Source of the DNA: Alphaproteobacteria bacterium
GTDB lineage: Bacteria; Pseudomonadota; Alphaproteobacteria; CACIAM-22H2
Direction of reading: 5' to 3'
Length of the DNA stretch: 64,000 nucleotides
Assembly: GCA_016793165.1 (NCBI GenBank)
Contig: JAEULA010000028.1
Location: 99,781-163,780, forward strand
Within the stretch, counting starts at the first letter, position 1. Each line of letters starts with the position of its first letter. A program made the translations under genes and the position numbers. The notes under the pieces are model-generated. The model did no database searches and was not told the DNA's origin. It was given only the letters and a program-made list of their open reading frames with translations. Shown in pieces: positions 8,930 through 17,316 of the stretch.

Positions 8930-9703
8930 ATGACCACGCAGACGCCCGTGACGATTTATCCGAGCCTGAAGGACCGCGTCGTGCTGGTGACCGGTGGCGG
9001 CTCCGGCATCGGCGAGGCGATCGTCCGGCGATTCGCCGTCCAGGGCGCCAGGGTCGGCTTCATCGACCTGAAGCAGGCCGAGTCCGAGGCGCTGGTGCGC
9101 GAGCTCGGCGGCACCGGCGCGGAGGTGCGGTTCGAGCGCGCCGACATCACCGACATCGCCGCCCTGCGCGCGGCGATCGACCGGCTGCGCAAGGCCCTCG
9201 GCCCGATCACGGTGCTCGTCAACAATGCCGCCCATGACGAGCGCCACAAGACCGAGGACGTCACGCCGGAATACTGGGACCAGCGCATCGCGGTGAACCT
9301 CAAGCACAAGTTCTTCGCCGCGCAGGCCGTGATACCCGACATGAAGGCGGCCGGCGGCGGCTCGATCATCAATTTCGGCTCGACGTCGTGGATGATCGGC
9401 CAGGGCGGCATGGCGGCCTACACAGCCGCCAAGTCCGGCATCCTCGGCCTGACGCGCTCGCTCGCGCGCGACTTCGGCCCGTTCAACATCCGCGTCAACG
9501 CGATCGCGCCGGGCTGGATCATGACCCAGCGCCAGATCGACCTCTGGCTCACGCCCGAGGGCGAGAAGGAGCTGATGCAGCGCCAGTGCCTCAAGCGCAA
9601 GCTGGTGCCCGACGACGTCGCGAAGTTCGCCGTGTTCCTCGCCTCCGACGAGGCAGGCGCGTGCACGAACCAGCAGTACATCGTCGACGGCGGCTGGGTC
9701 TGA
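8930..9703 (+). CDS. SDR-family oxidoreductase
   Basis: 257 residues with TGGGSGIG near 21-28, the NNAA motif, and an intact catalytic set (the Ser of STSW and YTAAK). The C-terminal VDGGW is a normal SDR end. GGAGG lies five bases before the ATG at 8930, which fixes this start over one 12 bases upstream. The substrate is unknown. The gene is divergent from ald, with about 76 bases between starts. Confidence 0.9.
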   Translation: MTTQTPVTIYPSLKDRVVLVTGGGSGIGEAIVRRFAVQGARVGFIDLKQAESEALVRELGGTGAEVRFERADITDIAALRAAIDRLRKALGPITVLVNNAAHDERHKTEDVTPEYWDQRIAVNLKHKFFAAQAVIPDMKAAGGGSIINFGSTSWMIGQGGMAAYTAAKSGILGLTRSLARDFGPFNIRVNAIAPGWIMTQRQIDLWLTPEGEKELMQRQCLKRKLVPDDVAKFAVFLASDEAGACTNQQYIVDGGWV

Positions 9704-9744
9704 GCGGCAGGCTCCGGCGCGGCCTGGCCGCGCGAGCGGCCGCC

Positions 9745-11202
9745 CTAGCCCATCGCGCGGGCGAGCCGACGGATGCCCTCGTCGATGCGGTCGGCGGCGA
9801 TCACGGAGAAGCCGAGCCGGAAGCAGTTGCGCGGCGCCGTGGCTTCGTCGGCGAAGTAGACGCGTCCCGGCTCGACCACGACGCCCTCGGCGCGCGCGCG
9901 GCGCGCCAGCTCGTCGGCGTCGAGGTCCGCCGGCCCCTCGAGCCAGAAGCTGGTCCCGCCCCGATTGGGCCGCACGCGGCAGCCGCGCAGGTCGCGCGCG
10001 ATGGCCTCGCGCAGCACGCTCCAGCGCTCGCGATAGACCCGCCGCAGCCGGCGCTGCATCGCGTCGTAATGGCCGCCGGCGAGGAACAGCGCCGCGGTGC
10101 GCTGGTTGTTGGCCGGCGTCTGCCGGACCGAGAGCCGGCGCAGGGCGCGCGCCTCGCGCACGAAGGCCGGCGGCGCGACCAGGAAGCCGAGCCGCAACCC
10201 GGGCGCCAGCACCTTGGACAGCGTGCCGACATAGATCACGCGCCCGCGGCGATCGATCGACTTGAGCGCCGGGGTCGGCGAATCGAGGTAGCTGGCCTCG
10301 GTCTCGTAGTCGTCCTCCACGATCACGAAGTCGTCGCGCTCCGCGCGCGCGAGCAGCTCCACGCGGCGCTCGAAGGGCAGCGTCACCGTCGTCGGCGACT
10401 GGTGGCTCGGCGTGACGTAGGCGAGATCGCAGCCCGCGAGCCGGTCGTCGATCGGCAGGCCCGACTCGTCGATGGCGATCGGCATCAGAGTCGCGCCGCC
10501 GACCAGCGCGAGGTTACGCGCATCGGCATAGCCCGGATCCTCGATCGCGACCCGCCGCCCGGCGCCGCCCAGCAGGCGCAGCACCAGGTCGAGCGCCTGC
10601 TGCGCCCCGAGCGTGATCAGGATCTCGTCGCCCTCGGCGTGGACTCCGCGTCGCGGCAGGATGCGCTGGCGGATCTGGCGCACCAGCTCGCGGTCGTCCT
10701 CCTGGACCTCGTCGGCGCTCCACGATTCGACGGCACCCCGGGCCAGCGCGGCGCGCGTGCAGCTGCGCCAGACCGAGAGCGGGAACAGGGTCCGGTCCGC
10801 CTGGCCGTGCAGGAAGGCGTACGGATAGCGCCGCCAGTCCGCCGGCTTGGTGATGTGCCGCAGCGGCGCCGCGCGCAGGGCGAAGCGCGCGTCCCAGGAC
10901 CCGGCATGGCCCGCCTCCGCCCCGCTGCGCGCCGACCGGGCGCGATCGGGCGGCAGGGGGTCGGCTGCCACGCGCACGCCGCGCCGCGCCACCGCCTCCA
11001 GGTAGCCCTCGTCGATCAGCCGCTGGTAGGCCAGGATGACGCTGTTGCGCGCCACGCGCAGGTTGCCCGCCAGCGCCCGGCTCGACGGCAGGCGCGCGCC
11101 GGGCGGCAGGCGGCCGTCCTCGATCGCGGCCGCGATGTGCTGGCGGATCTGCGCCTGCAGCGTCTCGACGCCGCCCCGGCGCAGGGGGAACAGCAGATCC
11201 AT
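9745..11202 (-). CDS. MocR-type PLP-dependent transcriptional regulator (GntR family)
   Basis: 485 residues. The first 80 form a GntR winged helix (LPSSRALAGNLRVARNSVILAYQ), then a linker leads to a type I aminotransferase-like domain at about 120-480. In that domain the PLP Lys is K330 in GTLSKVLAPGLRLGF and the preceding VIVEDDYE carries the cofactor-binding Asp. MocR proteins sense PLP adducts and control amino-acid, taurine, GABA or vitamin B6 genes. This gene is divergent from the class III aminotransferase at 11342. Two direct repeats matching the described TauR box style lie next to its start (separate entry). Regulation of that aminotransferase and of itself is therefore likely. Confidence 0.92.
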   Translation of the reverse strand: MDLLFPLRRGGVETLQAQIRQHIAAAIEDGRLPPGARLPSSRALAGNLRVARNSVILAYQRLIDEGYLEAVARRGVRVAADPLPPDRARSARSGAEAGHAGSWDARFALRAAPLRHITKPADWRRYPYAFLHGQADRTLFPLSVWRSCTRAALARGAVESWSADEVQEDDRELVRQIRQRILPRRGVHAEGDEILITLGAQQALDLVLRLLGGAGRRVAIEDPGYADARNLALVGGATLMPIAIDESGLPIDDRLAGCDLAYVTPSHQSPTTVTLPFERRVELLARAERDDFVIVEDDYETEASYLDSPTPALKSIDRRGRVIYVGTLSKVLAPGLRLGFLVAPPAFVREARALRRLSVRQTPANNQRTAALFLAGGHYDAMQRRLRRVYRERWSVLREAIARDLRGCRVRPNRGGTSFWLEGPADLDADELARRARAEGVVVEPGRVYFADEATAPRNCFRLGFSVIAADRIDEGIRRLARAMG

Positions 11203-11205
11203 TCC

Positions 11206-11241
11206 TCTGGACCCATCGAATGGACGAATCTGGACCTATCG
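11206..11241. promoter_or_regulatory. Direct-repeat operator for the MocR regulator
   Basis: TCTGGACCCATCG (11206-11218) and TCTGGACCTATCG (11229-11241) are direct repeats on the plus strand spaced 23 bases start to start, about two helical turns. ATGGAC lies between them. They match the CTGGACYTAA style of box reported for the taurine regulator TauR of alphaproteobacteria. The pair sits immediately upstream of the MocR start and 100 bases upstream of the aminotransferase gene. Confidence 0.7.
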
Positions 11242-11341
11242 TAGCCGGACGCGGGGGGATATCAATTCCGCTCGGATTGCACGGCGCCGGCGGATCGTCC
11301 CCGGCCCGGACCCGCCTTCGCACCGATCAAGGGAGCCCTCG

Positions 11342-12685
11342 ATGTCGCTCAAGCCCAACTCGCTCGAAGAACTCTGGATGCCGTTCACGGCCAACAAGCA
11401 CTTCAAGCAGGAGCCGCGTCTCTTCGTCGAGGCCAAGGGCGTCTACCTGAAGAACCACCGCGGCGAGCAGCTGATCGACGGCTGCTCGGGCCTTTACTGC
11501 ATCCCCGGCGGCCACGGCCGCAAGGAGATCGCCGACGCGGTCGCCAAGCAGATCATGGAGCTCGACTTCTCCCCGCCGTTCCAGTTCGGCCATCCGCTGC
11601 AGTTCGAGGTCGCGCGCCGCGTCGCCGCGATGGCGCCCGGCGACCTCGACTACGTGTTCTTCGCCAATTCCGGCTCCGAGGCGGTCGACAGCGCGATGAA
11701 GATCGCGCTGCAGTACCACCGCGCCAAGGGCCAGCCGCAGCGCGTGCGCTTCGTCTGCCGCGAGAAGGCCTATCATGGCGTGAACTTCGGCGGGACGTCG
11801 CTCTCGGGCCTGGTGAAGAATCGCGAGACCTTCGGGCCCCTGCTCGCCGGCATCAGCCACATGCGCCACACGCGCCCGCCCGAGCACAAGTTCGTCATGG
11901 GGCAGGCCGAAACCGGCGCCGATCTCGCCGACGACCTGCAGCGCCAGGTCGACCTCTACGGCGCCGACACGATCGCCGCGGTGTTCATCGAGCCGATCGC
12001 CGGCTCGGTCGGCATCCTGCCGCCGCCCAAGGGCTACCTGCAGCGGATCCGCGAGATCTGCGACCGCCACGGCATCCTGATGGTGTTCGACGAGGTCATC
12101 ACCGGCTTCGGCCGCCTCGGCGAGAACTTCGCCGCCGACGCGTTCGGCGTCATCCCCGACCTGATGACGCTGGCGAAGGCGATCACCAACGGCGTCGTGC
12201 CGATGGGCGCGGTCGTCGCGCGCGAGCACGTCTACAAGGCGATCTCCGACGCCGGCCCGGCCAAGGGCATCGAGTTCTTCCACGGCTACACCTGGTCGGG
12301 GAACCCGGTGGCGTGCGCCGCGTCGCTGGCCGCGCTCGACATCTACGAGAAGGAGGGCCTGTTCGAGCGGGCCAAGAAGATGATCCCGTACTTCCTCGAG
12401 CAGATCGCGAGCCTCAAGGAGTTCGGCATCGTCACGGACACGCGCGGCATCGGCCTGCTCGGCGCGGTCGACTTCGAGCCGGTCGACGGCAAGCCGGGCG
12501 TGCGCGGCTACGAGATCCTGCAGGACCTCTTCAACAACGGCCTGCTGGCGCGCATCACCTACGACACGCTGATCCTCGCTCCGCAGTTCATCTGCGAGCA
12601 GACGCACATCGACGAGATGTTCGACAAGACGCGGTCGGCCATCAAGCGGTCCATGAACCGGCCGCAGCTGCGCGCGGTGAGCTGA
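11342..12685 (+). CDS. Class III aminotransferase (omega-amino acid:pyruvate type)
   Basis: 447 residues of the PLP fold-type I omega-transaminase family. The PLP phosphate-binding SGSEA is at 110-114, the pyridine-nitrogen Asp is D250 in VFDEVITGFGR, and the Schiff-base Lys is K279 in TLAKAITNG. The N-terminal LWMPFTANK is the mark of beta-alanine/taurine/omega-amino acid:pyruvate aminotransferases, which move a terminal amino group to pyruvate to give alanine. AAGGGAG precedes the ATG. The divergent MocR gene and TauR-like boxes suggest taurine, beta-alanine or a related omega-amine as substrate. The alanine made could be recycled by the nearby alanine dehydrogenase. Confidence 0.92.
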   Translation: MSLKPNSLEELWMPFTANKHFKQEPRLFVEAKGVYLKNHRGEQLIDGCSGLYCIPGGHGRKEIADAVAKQIMELDFSPPFQFGHPLQFEVARRVAAMAPGDLDYVFFANSGSEAVDSAMKIALQYHRAKGQPQRVRFVCREKAYHGVNFGGTSLSGLVKNRETFGPLLAGISHMRHTRPPEHKFVMGQAETGADLADDLQRQVDLYGADTIAAVFIEPIAGSVGILPPPKGYLQRIREICDRHGILMVFDEVITGFGRLGENFAADAFGVIPDLMTLAKAITNGVVPMGAVVAREHVYKAISDAGPAKGIEFFHGYTWSGNPVACAASLAALDIYEKEGLFERAKKMIPYFLEQIASLKEFGIVTDTRGIGLLGAVDFEPVDGKPGVRGYEILQDLFNNGLLARITYDTLILAPQFICEQTHIDEMFDKTRSAIKRSMNRPQLRAVS

Positions 12686-12725
12686 ACGCGGCACGGGCGT
12701 CGCTCGACCCGAGCACGGTCGAGCC

Positions 12726-12785
12726 GACGGCGGGCTCTCCCGCCGTCCCGAGAGGCCGGGCAACACGCCCGGCCTCTTTCATTTT
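12726..12785. terminator. Tandem hairpin terminator between convergent genes
   Basis: Two perfect hairpins lie in a row: GACGGCGGG/CCCGCCGTC (12726-12747, loop of 4) and AGAGGCCGGGC/GCCCGGCCTCT (12751-12777, loop of 5). The second is followed by TTCATTTT, a typical intrinsic terminator for the plus-strand aminotransferase. It lies between that gene and the convergent small secreted protein gene. Confidence 0.85.
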
Positions 12786-12820
12786 GGGAAGCGGCGAGGC
12801 CGCCGCCCGCGGGGCCGGAC

Positions 12821-13261
12821 TCAGGCCCGCTTGGCCGTCACCGTGCACTCGCGGCCCATGCGGCCGGACCGCGAGGTCGTGAGGGTCTGATTGCCCTTCA
12901 TTGAAATGCCCTCGGCGGATGCCCGCCCGGCGAAGGTCCCGTCGATCGCGGCGGCCGCGGACGGCGACTGGCTGCGCATGTTCATCGTGCCGTCCGGCGC
13001 CACCGTGCCCGTCCATCGCTCGACCGTGCCGCCGGCGCCGACCTGGCCCGCCCGTCCGACCGCACGCTCCCCGGTGACGCTCGAACCGGCGATCTTGAGG
13101 CTCATCGGCTGCGAGAACGCGCCGATCTCGGCGCTGAAGGCCGTGCACCGGATGGTCGCGTTGTACGTGCCGTCGAAAGACTGCGCCCGCGCCGGTCCGG
13201 CCGACAGGCCGGGGGCGACAGCCGCGAGGGCGGCGAAGGCGACGACGAGTTGCAGGCGCAT
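12821..13261 (-). CDS. Small secreted protein of unknown function
   Basis: 146 residues. A signal peptide spans 1-27 (MRLQLVV-, then a long Ala/Val/Leu stretch, ending ARAQ). The mature part begins SFDGTYNATIRCT and contains two Cys, near the start and near the end (RECTV), that could pair. The body has alternating short beta-type segments (MSLKIAGSSVTGER, GTFAGRASAEG), which suggest a small beta-barrel or lipocalin-like fold. AAGGAG lies at the right distance from the ATG at 13261. It stands alone, divergent from the HMG-CoA-lyase-like gene. I do not recognise a named family. Confidence 0.8.
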   Translation of the reverse strand: MRLQLVVAFAALAAVAPGLSAGPARAQSFDGTYNATIRCTAFSAEIGAFSQPMSLKIAGSSVTGERAVGRAGQVGAGGTVERWTGTVAPDGTMNMRSQSPSAAAAIDGTFAGRASAEGISMKGNQTLTTSRSGRMGRECTVTAKRA

Positions 13262-13363
13262 GCGGAAATCTCCTTGCTCGCGCCGAACCGGGACGGCAGG
13301 CGCGCGGCGATGATGAAACCGCCATGGGCTGCGGACTACAATCATCAGAATGGAGGAACTCCC

Positions 13364-14302
13364 ATGAGCTACCCGAAGAAGGTCACTATCTGCGATGTCG
13401 GCACGCGCGACGGCTTCCAGATCGAGCACAAGTTCATCCCGACCGCGACCAAGATCGAGGTGATCAACGCGATCATCGCGGCCGGCGTGCGCAAGCTCGA
13501 GGTGACGTCGTTCGTCAGCCCGCGCGCCGTGCCGCAGATGGCCGATGCCGCCGAGGTCTATGCCGGGATCGACAAATCCCGCGGCGCCGAGCTGGTCTGC
13601 CTGATTCCCAACCGCCGCGGCGCGGAGGATGCCGCCAAGGCGGGGGTGAAGACCGCCCTTCTCTTCCTGTCGGCGTCCGAGACGCACAACCTGACCAACG
13701 TGAACCGCTCCGTGCAGGCGTCGCTCGACGGCCTCAAGGACGTCATGGCGGTGGCGAACGGCGCCGGCATGGCCGTGCACGGCGCGATCGCGACCTCGTT
13801 CGGCTGTCCCTTCGAGGGCGACGTGCCGGCCGAGCGCGTCGCCGACCTCGCCGTCCGGATGCGCGACATGGGCATGCACCACGTGTCGCTGGGCGACACG
13901 ACCGGCATGGCGACGCCCCCGATCGTCAAGCGGGTCGTCGAAGCGATCCGGCGGCGCGCGCCGGCGCTGGAGCTGACGCTCCATTTCCACAACACGCGCG
14001 GCCTCGGGCTGGTCAACGTGATGGCCGGGCTCGAGATGGGCGTGACGCATTTCGAGGGCAGCATCGGCGGCCTCGGCGGCTGCCCCTTCGCCCCGGGCGC
14101 CACGGGGAACATCTGCACCGAGGACTGCGTCAATCTCATGCACGAGCTCGGCATCGAGACGGGGATCGATCTCGACGCGCTGTGCGCCGTCGCGCGCAGG
14201 GTCGAGCAGTTCCTCGGCCGGCCGCTGCCGGGCCAGGTGATGCGCGCCGGCCCGCGCTCCAAGCTGCACACGATCGCCGCGGCGAAGCGCGCGGTCGGCT
14301 GA
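13364..14302 (+). CDS. Hydroxymethylglutaryl-CoA lyase family protein
   Basis: 312 residues of the DRE-TIM metallolyase family. The opening ICDVGTRDGFQIEHKFIPT carries the catalytic Arg/Asp (15/16). EVTSFVSPRAVPQMADA is the classic substrate-loop region. HFHNTRGLG has the metal His pair, and GGLGGCPFAPGATGN contains the active-site Cys loop. HMG-CoA lyase cleaves HMG-CoA to acetoacetate and acetyl-CoA in leucine breakdown, but many paralogues cleave other 3-hydroxy-3-methylacyl-CoAs. GGAGG precedes the ATG. A TRAP transporter follows on the same strand, so this copy may process an imported acid after CoA activation rather than leucine. Confidence 0.88.
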   Translation: MSYPKKVTICDVGTRDGFQIEHKFIPTATKIEVINAIIAAGVRKLEVTSFVSPRAVPQMADAAEVYAGIDKSRGAELVCLIPNRRGAEDAAKAGVKTALLFLSASETHNLTNVNRSVQASLDGLKDVMAVANGAGMAVHGAIATSFGCPFEGDVPAERVADLAVRMRDMGMHHVSLGDTTGMATPPIVKRVVEAIRRRAPALELTLHFHNTRGLGLVNVMAGLEMGVTHFEGSIGGLGGCPFAPGATGNICTEDCVNLMHELGIETGIDLDALCAVARRVEQFLGRPLPGQVMRAGPRSKLHTIAAAKRAVG

Positions 14303-14324
14303 CCCGAGAACGGAGGACCGTCCC

Positions 14325-15323
14325 ATGAAGCGTCGTCAACTCGTCGCCGCCGGCGCCGCGAGCGCCCCGCTCGGCGCCATGATCTCGCTCGGCGCCAGGG
14401 CGCAGGCGCGGCAGATCAAGATCAACACGATCTCCGCCGCCAACAGCCCCTGGGCCGAAGCGATGAAGCGCTTCGCCGAGCTGGTCGAGAAGGAGTCCGG
14501 CGGCCGGCTGAAGGTGCTCGTCTACACCGACGGCCAGCTCGGCGACCTGCAGCAGACGATGGCGGGCATGCAGCTCGGCACGATCGAGATGGCGTATCTC
14601 GGGCTGGGCGTCGCCGTGTTCCTGAAGGGCGGCGAGGCGATGAAGCTGATCTACACGCCGTACCTGTTCAATTCGAAGGACCAGGCCCGGCGCGTGCTCA
14701 ACAGCCCCGAGTTCCTCGCCATCTACGACGACGTCGCCCGCAAGACGAATGTGCGGATCTTCGGCGCCCACGGCGACCGCAGCCCGCGCGCGGTGCAGTC
14801 CACCAAGGGGCCCATCCTGCGGCCGGAGGACCTGAAGGGCCTGCGCCTGCGCGTGCCGCCGGCGGACATCTTCTCGGCGACCTTCGAGGCGGTCGGCGCC
14901 CAGATCACGCCGCTCGGCATGACCGAGATCTACACGGCGCTCGCCCGCGGCATCGTCGACGGACAGGACAACGGGTTCGACCTCTCGATCCCGCTCAAGT
15001 TCCACGAGGTGGCCAAGCACTGGTCGCAGACCGACCACGTCTACGAGCTCACCGGCTGGTACGCCTCCGAGCGCGTCTGGCAGGGGTTCAGTCCCGCCGA
15101 CCGCACCCTGCTCGGCAGGGCCGCCGCGGAGGCCGGCATGCTGGCCACGCAGCTGATGCAGAAGCTGGACGACGACGGCATCGCCATCCTGAAGGCGGCC
15201 GGGGTCAACGTCGTGACCCCCGACCGCGAGGCGTTCCGCAAGGCGATGGCCGACGTCCCCAAGCGCTTCGAGGGCAAGGACTGGCCCGCGGGCATGGTCG
15301 AGCGCATTCGCGCGATGGGCTGA
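14325..15323 (+). CDS. TRAP transporter substrate-binding protein (DctP family)
   Basis: 332 residues. The twin-Arg-like start (MKRRQLVAAGA) and an export signal end at about ARAQ (residue 28). The DctP fold is shown by ESGGRLKVLVYTDGQLGD, DLKGLRLRVPP (with the Arg that binds the carboxylate of the ligand) and GMTEIYTALARGIVDGQDN. It binds an organic acid in the periplasm and hands it to the membrane subunits encoded next. An AACGGAGGA ribosome site precedes the ATG, 22 bases after the lyase gene. The ligand is unknown, probably a carboxylate broken down by the neighbouring lyase. Confidence 0.93.
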   Translation: MKRRQLVAAGAASAPLGAMISLGARAQARQIKINTISAANSPWAEAMKRFAELVEKESGGRLKVLVYTDGQLGDLQQTMAGMQLGTIEMAYLGLGVAVFLKGGEAMKLIYTPYLFNSKDQARRVLNSPEFLAIYDDVARKTNVRIFGAHGDRSPRAVQSTKGPILRPEDLKGLRLRVPPADIFSATFEAVGAQITPLGMTEIYTALARGIVDGQDNGFDLSIPLKFHEVAKHWSQTDHVYELTGWYASERVWQGFSPADRTLLGRAAAEAGMLATQLMQKLDDDGIAILKAAGVNVVTPDREAFRKAMADVPKRFEGKDWPAGMVERIRAMG

Positions 15324-15392
15324 GCCGGGCGTGACCTGCCGTTCCGCGCCGCGCGGACCGTCGGACGCCGGTCGGCGCGGCGAGGGCCGCGC

Positions 15393-15887
15393 GTGATTCG
15401 CCACCTCGACCGGCTCGAGGCCGCGATCGCGTGGCTGGCGCGCGCTTGGCTCGTCGTCATGCTCGCAGTCGTCGTCGCCTTCACCTTCGGTCAGGCGCTC
15501 GACCGCTACGCCGTCCACAGCCAGTTCAACGCCCACGACCAGATCGCCAAGCTCGCCCTGGTGTGGCTCGGCTTCGTCGGCTTCGCCGTCGCCATCCGCG
15601 ACGACGCAACGATCCGCGTCGACATCATCGATGCCCGACTGCCGCCGCGGCTCCGCGCCGTCCGCGACGCGCTGTTCGATCTCGCGATGCTCGGCCTGAT
15701 GGCGCTGATCCAGGTCAAGGCCTGGCCGGTGATCGAGGTCGGCGGCAACCTGCGCATCCTCGGCACGCCATTCACGGCCGCGGTCACCTATGCCGCGCTC
15801 GCCGCCGGCTCGGCCCTGGCGATCGTCTTTCTCGCGCTGCGCCTCTTGCGACGGCTGCGCGGCGTCGCCACGGCCACGGAGTCCTGA
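15393..15887 (+). CDS. TRAP transporter small permease subunit (DctQ family)
   Basis: 164 residues with four predicted membrane segments: about 15-38 (after ARAWLVVMLAVVV), 49-66 (LALVWLGFVGFAVAI), 90-107 and 125-147. The size and the EAAIAWLARAWL start suit DctQ. The start codon is GTG at 15393. It lies between the binding-protein gene and the large permease gene, whose start overlaps the region right after its stop. DctQ stabilises DctM in the sodium-driven TRAP complex. Confidence 0.88.
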   Translation: MIRHLDRLEAAIAWLARAWLVVMLAVVVAFTFGQALDRYAVHSQFNAHDQIAKLALVWLGFVGFAVAIRDDATIRVDIIDARLPPRLRAVRDALFDLAMLGLMALIQVKAWPVIEVGGNLRILGTPFTAAVTYAALAAGSALAIVFLALRLLRRLRGVATATES

Positions 15888-15888
15888 C

Positions 15889-17169
15889 GTGCTCCTGCTC
15901 GTCTTCCTCCTTTTCCTCGGGCTGATGGCGATCGGATTCGATGTCGGGCTGTCGATGGTCGGGGCCGCGGCGCTCGGCATGTGGCTGTCGGTCGAGCGGC
16001 CGACCGATCTCGTCATGGTGCCGCTCACCATGGCCACCGGCATGGACAGCGCGGCGCTCGTCACCGTGCCGCTGTTCATCCTCGCCGGCGAGCTGATGAA
16101 CCAGGGCGGCCTGACGCAGCGGCTCATCGACTGGTCCTTCGCGATGGTCGGCCACCTGCGCGGCGCGCTCAGCCAGGTGGCGATCGTCACCAACCTGATC
16201 ATGGCGGGCGTCTCGGGCTCGGCCGTCGCCGACGCCGCGGCCACCGGCGGCCTGCTGATCCCCGCGATGCGCAAGGAGGGCTACGACGAGGGCTATGCCG
16301 GAGCGGTCATCGCGGCCGGCGCGCTGCTCGGGCCGATCATCCCGCCGTCGATCCCGATGATCGTCTATGCGGTCATGGCCAACCAGTCGGTCATCAAGCT
16401 GTTCCTCGCCGGCGTCGTGCCCGGAATCCTGCTCGCCGCAGGGTACATGGCGATCTGCGCCGTGATCGCGCGGCGGCGGGGCTACGCGGCGCGGCCGCGC
16501 GTCGCCTGGCGCGGTCGCCTCGCCGCCACGCGCAGCTCGTTCTGGGCGCTGCTCATGCCCGTGATCATCCTCGTCGGCATGCGCTACGGGCTGGTCACCG
16601 ACAACGAGGCGGCCGCGGTCGCCGCCGTCTACGCGCTGGTCGTCGGCGTCGGCATTTACCGCGAGATCCGCGGCCGCGCGCTCGCCCTCGCCTTCGTCAC
16701 GGCGGCGCGCGGATCGGCGGTGATCCTGTTCCTGCTCGCGGCAGCCGGGCCGTTCGGATGGCTGCTGGCCGAGGCGCGAATCAACGACGCCGTCGCGGCG
16801 CTGGTGCTGGCGCAGACGCACGACCCGGTCGTCGGGCTGCTGCTCATCAACGCGGCACTCCTGGTCATCGGCTGCTTCATCGAGCCCCTGCCGGCGATGA
16901 TCATCTTCCTGCCGGCGCTCATCCCCGTGGGCGGGGCGCTCGGCATCGACCCGATCCATCTCGGGACGGTGATGGTGATCAACCTCATGATCGGCATGCT
17001 GACGCCGCCCGTCGGGCTGCTTCTGTTCGTCGTCGCCGCCGTGGGCAAGGTGCCGCTCGGCGCGGTGATCCGGGCGGTCTTGCCGTTCCTCGGCTGGTCC
17101 GTGATCGTCCTTGTGCTGATCACGCTCTGGCCGCCGCTGGTCACGTTCCTGCCCAACCTCGGCGGCTGA
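15889..17169 (+). CDS. TRAP transporter large permease subunit (DctM family)
   Basis: 426 residues, 12 or so membrane segments, in the DctM part of the ion transporter superfamily. Signatures are PLFILAGELMNQGGLTQRLI, GVSGSAVADAAATGG, GPIIPPSIPMIVYAV and NLMIGMLTPPVGLLLFV. It uses a GTG start one base after the dctQ stop. It completes a P-Q-M set and is the transport pore. The transcript probably starts upstream of the lyase gene. Confidence 0.93.
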   Translation: MLLLVFLLFLGLMAIGFDVGLSMVGAAALGMWLSVERPTDLVMVPLTMATGMDSAALVTVPLFILAGELMNQGGLTQRLIDWSFAMVGHLRGALSQVAIVTNLIMAGVSGSAVADAAATGGLLIPAMRKEGYDEGYAGAVIAAGALLGPIIPPSIPMIVYAVMANQSVIKLFLAGVVPGILLAAGYMAICAVIARRRGYAARPRVAWRGRLAATRSSFWALLMPVIILVGMRYGLVTDNEAAAVAAVYALVVGVGIYREIRGRALALAFVTAARGSAVILFLLAAAGPFGWLLAEARINDAVAALVLAQTHDPVVGLLLINAALLVIGCFIEPLPAMIIFLPALIPVGGALGIDPIHLGTVMVINLMIGMLTPPVGLLLFVVAAVGKVPLGAVIRAVLPFLGWSVIVLVLITLWPPLVTFLPNLGG

Positions 17170-17316
17170 CGGGCGGCTTCCTCGTTGTTCGCGCCCGGGC
17201 GGCTGGGCTAGCGTCCGCGGACGACGGGGAGGGCGGCGCCGATGGCGCCGGACCTCCCGCGTGGATCGACCGCGCCAAGCGACGCGTTCGGCGACCTCAA
17301 CAGGGAGACTGCCACC

